64,000 nucleotides of DNA from Oscillospiraceae bacterium (GTDB lineage Bacteria; Bacillota; Clostridia; Oscillospirales; Oscillospiraceae). The DNA lies in contig JAFQZN010000033.1 of assembly GCA_017405865.1 (NCBI GenBank), positions 18,661 to 82,660 of the forward strand, in the 5' to 3' direction. The position numbers and the translations under genes were made by a program. The number at the start of each line of letters is the position of its first letter. Positions within the stretch are counted from its first letter, which is position 1. A model generated the notes under the pieces. It did not search any database. It was not told the origin of the DNA and saw only the letters and a list, made by a program, of their open reading frames with translations. Positions 41,977-51,507 of this stretch are shown here, piece by piece.

Positions 41977-43533
41977 TTACCGCCCGATCGCAGTGAAGCA
42001 GTCCAAAAGCTGCGCGCAGCGTTCCGGATCGTCGCTGTACGAGCGGATCAGCAGCAGCGCGTCGTCGAGCGGCACGATGATGAAGCGCAGGCAGACAGTG
42101 CTCCCGTCCATGTTCAAGCTCGCCTGCGCACTCCAGCAGGTCTTTCCGCAGAAGGAGACCTGTGATTTTTCGCTCGATAAAACCTCTGCCGCTTCTTCAA
42201 AGCTTTCCAGCAGGATATTTGCGACGTCTGCATCCTTTTCGTGCCAGCGGCAGACCTGCACGTAAAGCTCCTCGCCTCCTCCGGATACTGCGTACATATC
42301 ATACGCTGTGTCCTTGGCGGCAAGCAGCGTCTCGAACGGCGTCAGTGCCTCACCGTCGCCCTGTTCGATCTGTGTGTCATCTAAAAAGAACCAGCCGTCC
42401 GGAATTTGGCACGTCAAGCCAAACGCCTCGTTGCGGTAGGTATCGCCGCTCACCGTGCCGCGCCCGAAGGTCAGGCCGGAAACCTGCGGAAGCGGAAGCG
42501 ACTCCGGGCAGTCCGGCAGCAGCTCGTCGTAAGCCTGATACAGATGCCGCACACCGCCGCGCTCCTCCATTTCCTCGTCGGAGATGCCGAAATAGCGGAA
42601 CTGCTCCGGGTATTCCCCCGCGTCCCATGTCGGGTCGAACCAATAGTACCCGCCGTCAATCTTCACCATCGTCCACAGGTGGGCGTCTGTAGCGCCGTAC
42701 TGGCCTGACGCGGGAAACGCCTCGAGCCCGGCAAGCTCGCACAGCCACGCCAGCGTTTTGCCGTAGCCTGCGCAGACGGTTTTATGCTTGATCAGCGTGT
42801 CGTAATAGAGATTCTTGGCGTGGGTATAGTAATCCTCGCCTTCGGGATAATCCTCGTCGTAGGCATACCGGACGTTGTCCGTCAGATAGCGGTAGAAATA
42901 CAGAACCTTATCATAGTCAGAAACGCAGTCCGACGGCAGTTCCGCGACGACCTGCTTTGCCGCATCAAAGGCTGCAGCCTGCTCCCGGTTCCACTCGGTA
43001 AAGTCCACCTGCCAAAGCGGCGTTTTCAGAACACAAAGGCAGTAGAAAAAGGTCGAGCCGTCGTCCTGAACCGTGAAATTTGATTTGTTGATGTCGCAGC
43101 TGATGTCCATCGACCACCAGTATTCCCGGTCGCTGCCCGTCGGCACACGCATATCGGCAGTACTCGCCGGCAGAACGAAGCGATCGTAGTTGTGCTGCAG
43201 CGCGTAACCGATGCAGGCCGGCGTCAGATCCAGCTTCTCCGGCTCCTCCAGCTCCAGCAGCGAATACCGGGGCAGATAGCCCCCGTCGTCATAACCGATC
43301 AGGTCGCTGATCGCAATATTGTCCACGACGGTAACGCCGTTCTGCGTGATGGCAAATGCAACCTCGTCGTTCATCATGCCGCCTGCGGGGAAATCGTCGT
43401 TACGAAAGGCTTTTTGCCACGTGATGTCAAATTCGTCTTGCGTTGTGTCCTGCTCGCCGACTTGTGCGTTGATGCAGCCCATAAGCGAGACTGCCATTGC
43501 GGCAGCGAGCAGCCAGATCAGTGCTTTTTTCAT
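41977..43533 (-). CDS. Lipoprotein with transglutaminase-like protease domain
   Basis: 518 residues. Signal MKKALIWLLAAAMAVSLMGC with lipobox LMGC (Cys20), so a membrane-anchored extracellular protein. The transglutaminase-like core (~215-310) has a full triad: Cys254 in TVCAGYGKTL, His285 in DAHLWTMV, Asp300 in YWFDPTWD. Such domains act as cysteine proteases or amidotransferases. The C-terminal ~170 residues are unassigned. ATG at 43533 follows GGAGG; a longer frame runs into the T-box. It is the first gene after a Cys T-box, before cysE and cysS, an unusual place for such a protein. 39 nt separate it from cysE. Confidence 0.9.
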   Translation of the reverse strand: MKKALIWLLAAAMAVSLMGCINAQVGEQDTTQDEFDITWQKAFRNDDFPAGGMMNDEVAFAITQNGVTVVDNIAISDLIGYDDGGYLPRYSLLELEEPEKLDLTPACIGYALQHNYDRFVLPASTADMRVPTGSDREYWWSMDISCDINKSNFTVQDDGSTFFYCLCVLKTPLWQVDFTEWNREQAAAFDAAKQVVAELPSDCVSDYDKVLYFYRYLTDNVRYAYDEDYPEGEDYYTHAKNLYYDTLIKHKTVCAGYGKTLAWLCELAGLEAFPASGQYGATDAHLWTMVKIDGGYYWFDPTWDAGEYPEQFRYFGISDEEMEERGGVRHLYQAYDELLPDCPESLPLPQVSGLTFGRGTVSGDTYRNEAFGLTCQIPDGWFFLDDTQIEQGDGEALTPFETLLAAKDTAYDMYAVSGGGEELYVQVCRWHEKDADVANILLESFEEAAEVLSSEKSQVSFCGKTCWSAQASLNMDGSTVCLRFIIVPLDDALLLIRSYSDDPERCAQLLDCFTAIGR

Positions 43534-43552
43534 CTTCCTCCGCCTCCCAAAA

Positions 43553-43760
43553 AGAAAACCCGCCTCCGGATCGCTCCAGAGGCGGATATACCGCGGTTCC
43601 ACTCTGTTTTCTAACTCAAGGTCTTGACGCGACCAACGGGGTCTCCCCTCGCTCACGAACGCACTTCGCCTGCTTCGCACCGTGCCCGCTTTCAGCCGAC
43701 GGCGGTCACTCTCTGCTGTGTTTCACAGGGTACTCTTTTCGGTCAACGCGATATTCATCT
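43553..43760 (-). promoter_or_regulatory. T-box riboswitch, tRNA-Cys specific
   Basis: The minus strand contains the T-box TGGAACCGCGG (complement 43591-43601) followed by an intrinsic terminator: stem 43560-43570 with 43575-43585 (one mismatch), then TTTTCTTTTT. Stem I marks upstream: CAGAGAGTGACCG, GGCTGAAAGC, and GCGAAGTGCGTTCGTGAGC. The segment GAA-G-TGC-G fits the specifier-loop context and gives UGC (Cys) at complement 43661-43663. Uncharged tRNA-Cys should pair with it and with the T-box bulge to stop termination, turning on the genes below, including cysE and cysS. Confidence 0.92.
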
Positions 43761-43765
43761 TCATT

Positions 43766-43794
43766 ATATTACCATCCGGCGCATTTTGTGTCAA
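43766..43794 (-). promoter_or_regulatory. Sigma-A promoter of the T-box operon
   Basis: Minus strand perfect TTGACA (complement 43789-43794), 17-nt spacer, TAATAT (complement 43766-43771). The -35 starts 1 nt past the pgsA stop. Confidence 0.8.
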
Positions 43795-43795
43795 G

Positions 43796-44368
43796 TTAAT
43801 TTCCGAATACGTCGCGGTTTTTCACGAAATATTCTATGCCGGAGTACAGCGTCACCACGGTGATGACGCCGACGATGACCCAGTTGAACACGGTCATAAA
43901 GTCCGGGCAAATATAAGTATTGAGGAGGTTGGAGAAGAATTCTCCGTTAAGGAACAGCATCAGGCACAGACCCGCCATTGTCAGCGCGGTCTTCATCTTG
44001 CCCGACCACGCCGCAGCGATCACCCTGCCCTTGCCGACTGCGATCAGTCGCAGGCCGGTCACGGCGAATTCACGCGTCAGAACGATCATCAGCGCCCATG
44101 CGGGGAAAATGCCCCATTCGCAAAAGACTGCCATCGCAGCAATCACAAGCACCTTATCCGCAAGCGGATCAAGGAATTTTCCGAGGTCGCTGACCTGATG
44201 GTATTTTCTTGCTACCTTGCCGTCGATCAGGTCGGTCAGACTGGCGATCACGAAGACAGCCAGCGAGACATAAAGCATGTACGAATAGGACGTTGCAAGA
44301 TACATGCAAACCAGAAAGACCGGGATCAGAAGCACCCGGATCAACGTGATTTTTGTTGCTGTCGTCAT
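43796..44368 (-). CDS. pgsA: CDP-diacylglycerol-glycerol-3-phosphate 3-phosphatidyltransferase
   Basis: Makes phosphatidylglycerophosphate, precursor of phosphatidylglycerol, in the membrane. 190 residues with several hydrophobic helices. The CDP-alcohol phosphotransferase motif is complete: DLIDGKVARKYHQVSDLGKF then LDPLADK. N-terminal TKITLIRVLLIPVF is typical. Overlaps rimO by 4 nt. No terminator follows; the next transcription unit starts immediately with the T-box promoter. Confidence 0.96.
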   Translation of the reverse strand: MTTATKITLIRVLLIPVFLVCMYLATSYSYMLYVSLAVFVIASLTDLIDGKVARKYHQVSDLGKFLDPLADKVLVIAAMAVFCEWGIFPAWALMIVLTREFAVTGLRLIAVGKGRVIAAAWSGKMKTALTMAGLCLMLFLNGEFFSNLLNTYICPDFMTVFNWVIVGVITVVTLYSGIEYFVKNRDVFGN

Positions 44369-45699
44369 TGCGCCACCTCCTCAAGCCGACCTGTCAGATC
44401 GCCGTCATAAACATCTGTGATCCGAACTGGAACAAAGCTGCCGACCTTGACCGTATCGTCAGCAGTAAAGAGAACTCTGCCGTCGATGTCCGGCGAATCG
44501 GCGTAGGTTCTGCCGAAATACCGGTCGCTCTCGGGATCGTAACCCTCGCAGAGCACCTCCATGACCGTGCCGACGCGCGCGCTGTTGCATTCGTCCATGA
44601 TGCGCGACTGCAGCTCTTCCACGATCTGCGCGCGGTGAACGGCGATTTCCTCATCGGGATAGTCCATCCTTGCCGCGGGCGTTCCCTCCTCCGGAGAGAA
44701 TGCAAACGCGCCGACGCGCTCCAGCTTATGCTCGCGCAGCCATTGGCATAGCTCCTCAAACTCTGCCTCGCCCTCGCCCGGCAGACCGGTGATGAGGCTG
44801 GTGCGGATCACGACGCCGGGAATCCGCTTGCGCAGCTTGGCAAACAGCTCGTCCAGCTCCGCGCGCGTACCGCGGCGGTTCATCTTTTTCAGGATCTTAT
44901 CGTTGACATGCTGAATGGGAATGTCCAGATACTTGACGATCTTCGGCTCCGAGGCGATCACATCGATCAGCTCGTCCGTCATTTCGTCCGGATAGAGATA
45001 ATGCACGCGGATCCAATGCAGCTTCTCGATCTTGCATAGCTCGCGCAGCAGCTCCGGCAGCTTTCGCTCTCCGTAAAGGTCGATGCCGTAGCGGCTGGTG
45101 TCCTGCGCAACGACGAGCAGCTCCTTGACGCCGTCCTCCGCCAGCATTCTCGCCTCGTACAGGCAGTCTTCCATCGTACGGCTGCGATATTTGCCGCGCA
45201 GCGACGGGATGACGCAGTAGGAGCAGCGATTGTCGCAGCCCTCTGCGATCTTCAGATACGCGTAATAATCCGGCGTTGTGAGGATTCTGCCGACCTCGTC
45301 CACGGGCGCGTCAATGCTGTCAAAGCGGGAGACCGTATTGCCCGCAAGCAGCTGCTTCACCGCCGGAACGATATAACCGTAGCTGCCCGTGCCGAGGATG
45401 CCGTCCACCTCCGGAAGCTCCTTCAAAATCTCCTGCTGATAGCGCTGGGAGAGGCAGCCTGTGACGAGAATCTTGCCGATCACGCCCTCTTCCTTCAGCG
45501 CCGCCATGGCGAGGATATTGTCGATCGCTTCGCTCTTCGCAGAATCAATGAATCCGCAGGTGTTGATAATGACGACGTCCGCTCCCTCGACCGAGGGGAG
45601 GATCTCATATCCTGCCTCACGCAGAGAATACATCATCTGCTCCGCATTGACCTGGTTTTTTGCACATCCGAGGGATATGACCCCGATGCGATTGCCCAT
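44365..45699 (-). CDS. rimO: Ribosomal protein S12 methylthiotransferase
   Basis: Radical-SAM enzyme adding a methylthio group to an Asp of ribosomal protein S12. 444 residues: N-terminal MTTase domain with Cys in SLGCAKNQVNAE, INTCGFID and TGCLSQRY; radical-SAM motif CDNRCSYCVIP; C-terminal TRAM domain (~375-440). It has the RimO rather than MiaB form (SLGCAKNQV). pgsA follows in many Firmicutes, as here. Confidence 0.96.
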   Translation of the reverse strand: MGNRIGVISLGCAKNQVNAEQMMYSLREAGYEILPSVEGADVVIINTCGFIDSAKSEAIDNILAMAALKEEGVIGKILVTGCLSQRYQQEILKELPEVDGILGTGSYGYIVPAVKQLLAGNTVSRFDSIDAPVDEVGRILTTPDYYAYLKIAEGCDNRCSYCVIPSLRGKYRSRTMEDCLYEARMLAEDGVKELLVVAQDTSRYGIDLYGERKLPELLRELCKIEKLHWIRVHYLYPDEMTDELIDVIASEPKIVKYLDIPIQHVNDKILKKMNRRGTRAELDELFAKLRKRIPGVVIRTSLITGLPGEGEAEFEELCQWLREHKLERVGAFAFSPEEGTPAARMDYPDEEIAVHRAQIVEELQSRIMDECNSARVGTVMEVLCEGYDPESDRYFGRTYADSPDIDGRVLFTADDTVKVGSFVPVRITDVYDGDLTGRLEEVAQ

Positions 45700-45717
45700 T
45701 CGTATGTCCTTCTTTCG

Positions 45718-46333
45718 TTAATCGTCCGAAAAATCTTCCTCCGGCACATAGCGCTCCAAAGCGCTGCGAATATCGCTCCAGCTGTGGCCGCGCCGCAGTA
45801 ATGCGTCCGCTGCACGCTTGCAGTCCGCCCGATCCGGCTGTCTGCCGCGAAAGCGGCGCTGCAGGAAGCTGTCAATCGCGTCATCCTGCGGCGGAAGAAG
45901 TTCCAATGCGGCGTCCCAATACTCCCTTGGGATCCGCTTTTCAAAAAGCATCTGCTTGATCCGCGCGGCGCCGTAGCCCTTTGCCGCGCCGTTTCGCACG
46001 ATCTGCTCCGCCGCCTGTGCATCGTCCAGAAGCTTCAATTCTTCCAGCCACTGCACCGCCTGCTTCGCGTCTTCCTCGCACTCACCCTTTTGGATCAGAC
46101 GGCGCTTCAGCTCACGCTTTGAAACGGTCGATGCTGCGATGATCCGCACCGCCCGTTCCCGCGCGGAGGCCTTGGCGCAGGTATCCTTGATCGACTCCAT
46201 TGCGCCGTCGGGGATTTCCATTCCCTGATAGAGCCCCAGCTCCGCCATTGCGGACGGAAGCACCATCAGGCTGCTTCCGTCGTCAAAGCGTACCCGCAGT
46301 TTCCCCTGCGGAGAGCGAGTGGACTCGATCGCC

Positions 46334-46344
<11 letters not shown>
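45718..46344 (-). CDS. recX: Regulatory protein RecX
   Basis: Modulator of RecA filaments. 208 residues, all-helical with the three-helix repeats of the family: [52 protein letters not shown]. The N-terminal ~50 residues are an extra beta region ([15 protein letters not shown]) found in longer clostridial RecX. Its start overlaps the recA end by 11 nt, so it is co-translated with its target. Confidence 0.93.
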
Positions 46345-47437
<1,093 letters not shown>

Positions 47438-47439
47438 CG

Positions 47440-48309
47440 TCAGTTTACCTCTCTTTTCCGGGCAAGGACTGCCCGTGTAATATCTGCGGTATCTTTTTTT
47501 AATTCCATGATCTCAAATCCGCCCTGCCGCAACAGAGCGCAAACTTCATCCTCCTGCCCCATGCCGAACTCGAAGCAGAAGAAGCCTCCCGGATTGAGCG
47601 CGGAGGAATAGTTGTCGATGATCGCGCGATAGAAGTCCAGACCGTCCTCGCCGCCGTCAAGTGCAACGTGCGGCTCGAAGTCCCGTACGGACGGATCGAG
47701 CTTTTCGATCATCGCCGTAGCGATATAGGGCGGATTGGAGACGATCAGATCGTAAGTGCCGATAAAGTCCTGCGCCGGCTGCTTTGCGTCCAGCGGCAGG
47801 CACTTCACTCTCGCTGTCAGCTTCTGGTCGATCACGTTGCGCCGCGCCACACGCAGGGCGTCCTGCGAGACGTCCGCAAGCGTCACTCTTGCGTCCTTGA
47901 CGCGCTTTGCGATCGCAAGGCCAATGCAGCCGCTGCCGGTGCAGAGGTCTAAAATCCTCGGATTCTGGTTGAGGAACAGCGCCTTTTTGATCGCAAGCTC
48001 CGTCACAACCGTTGTGTCGTCACGCGGGATCAGGACGTCCGGCGTGACCGTCAGGGTCATGTCGTAGAAATTCCACTGTCCGAGGATATAGGGCATCGGC
48101 TCGCCGTTCAGATAGCGCTTGACGAAGGACTCCGTCAGCTCGCAAATTTCCTCCGAGGCATACAGCTCCCGGTCGGCGATCATCTGCTCCGCCGTTTTGC
48201 CGGAGGCGGCGCAGACCAGCTCTCTTGCGATATTGGCGGCAAACTGCCCTTCCTTCTCAAGCAGCGCGCGGCGCGCGTCCAAATACAGGTCAGCGTATTT
48301 CTTTACCAT
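47440..48309 (-). CDS. prmC: Release factor glutamine methyltransferase
   Basis: Methylates the Gln of the GGQ motif in release factors. 289 residues: N-terminal helical part, [30 protein letters not shown] motif [17 protein letters not shown] and the catalytic NPPY in [13 protein letters not shown]. Here it lies beside DUF1385 instead of prfA. It overlaps the DUF1385 gene by 7 nt. Confidence 0.96.
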   Translation of the reverse strand: MVKKYADLYLDARRALLEKEGQFAANIARELVCAASGKTAEQMIADRELYASEEICELTESFVKRYLNGEPMPYILGQWNFYDMTLTVTPDVLIPRDDTTVVTELAIKKALFLNQNPRILDLCTGSGCIGLAIAKRVKDARVTLADVSQDALRVARRNVIDQKLTARVKCLPLDAKQPAQDFIGTYDLIVSNPPYIATAMIEKLDPSVRDFEPHVALDGGEDGLDFYRAIIDNYSSALNPGGFFCFEFGMGQEDEVCALLRQGGFEIMELKKDTADITRAVLARKREVN

Positions 48310-49304
48310 TGATCAGCGCCCTCCTGCTGCGGAAGCACCTGCGTCAGCGCTTCGATGCCGACCTCGATCATGCTGTCGTCCGGCTCGTTGGTGGTCAGAT
48401 ACTGCAGCCACATGCCGGGCGCGGACAGCGCGCGGGTCAGCCAGTTATCGTAGCGGCCGACCAGACGGTTGAACTCGTAGCTGATGCCGACAACGATCGG
48501 CAGGAGCAGGAGCTTGAGCACCATGCGGATCAGCGCGTTGAGGATGTTGGAGTCAAACTCCGGCGTGATCGGCCGCAACAGCACCGACGCCACGGAAAAG
48601 ACCAGAATGGAGATGATGATCACGACGAAGAGGAAGCTCGTGCCGCAGCGCGGATGCAGGCGGGTCTGCTTTCTGACGTTCTCGACCGTCAGCGGCAGCC
48701 TTGCCTCATAGCAGCGGATGGTCTTGTGCTCTGCGCCGTGGTAGGAAAAGACGCGCTTCATATCCTTCATGCGGGAGATCAGGAACATATACGTCAGGAA
48801 GATCACGATGCGCAAAAGTCCCTCCAGAAGGTTTCGGACCAGTTCATTGCCCGTCACCCAGCGCTCGATGAATTCGCCGAGGAAGGACGGCAAAAGCACG
48901 AACAGCGCAACGGAAAACAGCAGCCCGAGGACGACGCCGACCGTAATGACGACGCTCTGCGCCTTTTCCGAGGAGAGCTTTCGTTCCAGCCATGCGTCAA
49001 ATTTCGACTGCTTTTCCGGCGTTTCGCCTTCGTCCTCGTCCGCCGCGTACTGATCGGCGGAGTACATCAGGGCGGAAACGCCCGTTTTCATGGACGCACA
49101 GAAGTTAAAAATGCCGCGCACGAAGGGGATCTTCTTTACGGAAAACTTCTTGACGGGCTTTCTGTCCGTCAGCCTCGTCTTCAAGCCCTCCTTGGTGCGG
49201 ACGACGGTGGCGCATTTTTCCGGTCCGAGCATCATGATGCCCTCGATCAACGCCTGCCCGCCGATCATCGTCTTGAATTTTTCATTCGTTTCTTTCTTAC
49301 TCAT
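48303..49304 (-). CDS. DUF1385 membrane protein (YqhQ-like)
   Basis: 333 residues. N-terminal MIGGQALIEGIMMLGPEKCA and YHGAEHKTIRCYEA with RLHPRCGTSFLF are the DUF1385 signatures; four hydrophobic helices (about 120-142, 160-180, 220-245, 262-285). DUF1385 genes commonly sit beside prmC and prfA, but their biochemical role is unknown. 11 nt downstream of the histidine kinase gene. Confidence 0.93.
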   Translation of the reverse strand: MSKKETNEKFKTMIGGQALIEGIMMLGPEKCATVVRTKEGLKTRLTDRKPVKKFSVKKIPFVRGIFNFCASMKTGVSALMYSADQYAADEDEGETPEKQSKFDAWLERKLSSEKAQSVVITVGVVLGLLFSVALFVLLPSFLGEFIERWVTGNELVRNLLEGLLRIVIFLTYMFLISRMKDMKRVFSYHGAEHKTIRCYEARLPLTVENVRKQTRLHPRCGTSFLFVVIIISILVFSVASVLLRPITPEFDSNILNALIRMVLKLLLLPIVVGISYEFNRLVGRYDNWLTRALSAPGMWLQYLTTNEPDDSMIEVGIEALTQVLPQQEGADQW

Positions 49305-49315
49305 ATGGTTCCTTT

Positions 49316-50734
49316 CTACTGCTCCTCGATCGGAAGCCGTATCGTCACAAGCGTACCGCCGCCCTCTGCGTTGGCAAGCTCCAGACTGCCGTTATGCATG
49401 GTGACGATCTCCTCGCACACCGCAAGGCCGATGCCGCTGCCGCGCGCCTTGGAGGTACCCTTGTAAAATTTCTTTTTCACCAGCGGAAGCTCGTCCTCCG
49501 GAATGCCGGAGCCGAAATCGCGGATCCGTACCACGACCTCGCTCTCCTCGCGGCAAATCTCCGCCGTGATTTTGCCGCCGTCGCCGCCGTGCTTGGCGGC
49601 ATTGTCGAGAATATTCAGAAACACCTGCCGCATACGCGCCGTATCGCAGGGGATCTCCGGGATATCGTCGTCATTGTCCAGGTATTCCAGCGCGATCCCC
49701 TCCTGCGCAAGGCGGGAGCCGTACATGAATACCGTGTCTTCAAATTCGCTGCGGATGTCACCCCTGGCAACGTTCAGATGGAATCTGCCGTCCTGAATTC
49801 TCGTGAATTCCAGCAGCTCCTCTACCATGCCGGTCAGTCGTTTGGATTCTCGCAGGATGATGTTCAGTCCGCGCTTTGCATCTGCGGCGTCCACACTGCG
49901 GCCTGCCGAAAGCAGCGTCTCGCTCCAGCCGCTGATCGCCGTCAGCGGAGTGCGCAGCTCGTGGGAAACGGAGGATACGAATTCCGACTGCATTTTCTCC
50001 GCCTGACTGATCTGATTGGACATATCGTTGATCGTGTCGGCAAGCGCGCCGATCTCATCGTCGAACTTATGCTGAATCTGCACGCCGTAGCCGCCGGCGG
50101 CGATTCGTTTTGCCGTTGCCGTGATTTCCGAAACGGGAACGAGGATGGAGCGGATATAATACCTGCCGCTGATATAGACGATCAGCAGCACCGCGATGCC
50201 GACCAGCACGGTCGCCAGAATGAACAACAGGATCTGGCGGTCAACGCGTTTGAGGCTGCTGACGTAGCGCAGTACGCCGATGACCTCCCCGTTCGAGTAG
50301 ATCAGGGGGCTGGATACCGCCATGATGCGCTCTCCCGTATCGGGGTTTTCTCCCGTATAGGTGCTGATTTGCCTCGTTTCGATCGCTTCCGTCACGTCGC
50401 TCGTTACGGAAGCCTTCGTGGACAGGCGGCTGTAGGAGGAGGCTACGATGCGGTAGTTCGTATTGATAAACTGCAGCTCCATAACGTCCTTCGATTCAAA
50501 GGTCTGCGTAAACTTCGCGCAGGAGCTGTAATACTCATTATAGCTCTGCCCGATATACGTCTCAAAAAAGCGTGTGCTGGCCCGCGCCTTGGATTCCATG
50601 CCAGCCTGCATATTGGAATAGTAATACGCCGCAACGATGACAGAAAGCGCGATGACGCATACGAAGACGAGGGCAAACACGATGCTCAGCGTATTGCGCA
50701 GCCATCGGCCCTGCAGTCCCTTCGATCTTTTCAC
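49316..50734 (-). CDS. Membrane sensor histidine kinase
   Basis: 472 residues. TM1 (~15-38), an extracellular sensor of about 125 residues (Cache-like by layout), TM2 (~167-188), HAMP (~189-243), HisKA with phosphorylated His258 in SVSHELRTPL, and an ATPase domain (NILDNAAKHGG, IRDFGSGIPEDEL, GSGIGLAVCEEIV). Start: GTG at 50734 is 8 nt from GGAGG; the GTG at 50743 overlaps that RBS. Partner regulator gene is 56 nt upstream, and a lipoprotein gene precedes that. Signal unknown. Confidence 0.93.
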   Translation of the reverse strand: MKRSKGLQGRWLRNTLSIVFALVFVCVIALSVIVAAYYYSNMQAGMESKARASTRFFETYIGQSYNEYYSSCAKFTQTFESKDVMELQFINTNYRIVASSYSRLSTKASVTSDVTEAIETRQISTYTGENPDTGERIMAVSSPLIYSNGEVIGVLRYVSSLKRVDRQILLFILATVLVGIAVLLIVYISGRYYIRSILVPVSEITATAKRIAAGGYGVQIQHKFDDEIGALADTINDMSNQISQAEKMQSEFVSSVSHELRTPLTAISGWSETLLSAGRSVDAADAKRGLNIILRESKRLTGMVEELLEFTRIQDGRFHLNVARGDIRSEFEDTVFMYGSRLAQEGIALEYLDNDDDIPEIPCDTARMRQVFLNILDNAAKHGGDGGKITAEICREESEVVVRIRDFGSGIPEDELPLVKKKFYKGTSKARGSGIGLAVCEEIVTMHNGSLELANAEGGGTLVTIRLPIEEQ

Positions 50735-50749
50735 GCCTGTCACCTCCGT

Positions 50750-50773
50750 TTAAGCCGCACAGAGACGGCTTAA
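50750..50773 (-). other. Stem-loop before the kinase ribosome binding site
   Basis: 8-bp stem TTAAGCCG/CGGCTTAA with an 8-nt loop, between regulator and kinase genes, next to the GGAGG of the kinase. No T tract, so it is more likely to tune translation or mRNA decay than to terminate. Confidence 0.45.
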
Positions 50774-50790
50774 GCTCAACTCTCCTCGGC

Positions 50791-51477
50791 TTACACACCC
50801 CACTTATAGCCAAAGCCCCATACCGTCGTAATATAGGTGGGGTTGGCGGTATTGTCCTCGATCTTGATGCGAAGACGGCGGATGTTGACATCCACGATCT
50901 TCAGCTCGCCGTCGTAGTTTCTGCCCCAGACCGCCGTCAGAATGTCCTCTCTGGAAAGCGCGCGTCCGGGATTCTGCATGAAGAGCTGGATGATGGCGTA
51001 TTCCACCTGCGTCAGCTTGATGCGCCGGCCGTCCTTCTCCAGCGTACGGTTGCGGATATTCAGCGTAAACGGTTCGTGTACGATAATCTCGGGATCGGAC
51101 TCCACACCGCCGCCGATGCGGCGGTAGAGCGCGTCGATGCGCGCCGTCAGCTCTGCAGGAGAGAAGGGCTTGGTCACGTAGTCGTCCGCGCCGGTCATCA
51201 GCCCGGTCACCTTGTCCATTTCCTGCGTTCTGGCCGTCAGCATGATGATGCCGATGGTCTTATTGGTCGCGCGGATGCTCCGGCACACCTCGAAGCCGTC
51301 GATGTCCGGCAGCATGATGTCCAGAATCGCCACACCGATATCCGGGTTCTCTTTGAGGCGCTCCAGCGCTTCCATGCCCGTTCCTGCCTCAATGGCCTCA
51401 TAGCCGGCACGTTTGAGGTTGATGACCACGAAGCTGCGGATGCTGACCTCGTCCTCTAATATCAGTACTTTTTTCAT
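50791..51477 (-). CDS. OmpR/PhoB-family response regulator
   Basis: 228 residues. Receiver domain with acidic pocket (LEDEVS) and phospho-acceptor Asp53 in ILDIMLPDIDG, conserved Lys in VTKPFSPAEL; C-terminal winged helix with LTQVEYAIIQLFMQNPG, VWGRNYDGELKIVDVNIRRL, and the ending TTVWGFGYKW. ATG at 51477 has GGAGG 8 nt upstream; the longer start is rejected. Same operon as the kinase and a lipoprotein. Resembles PhoP/WalR-type regulators, but no regulon can be named. Confidence 0.94.
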   Translation of the reverse strand: MKKVLILEDEVSIRSFVVINLKRAGYEAIEAGTGMEALERLKENPDIGVAILDIMLPDIDGFEVCRSIRATNKTIGIIMLTARTQEMDKVTGLMTGADDYVTKPFSPAELTARIDALYRRIGGGVESDPEIIVHEPFTLNIRNRTLEKDGRRIKLTQVEYAIIQLFMQNPGRALSREDILTAVWGRNYDGELKIVDVNIRRLRIKIEDNTANPTYITTVWGFGYKWGV

Positions 51478-51507
51478 ATTTCCATCCTCCAAGCGGCAAA
51501 TGTCGTA

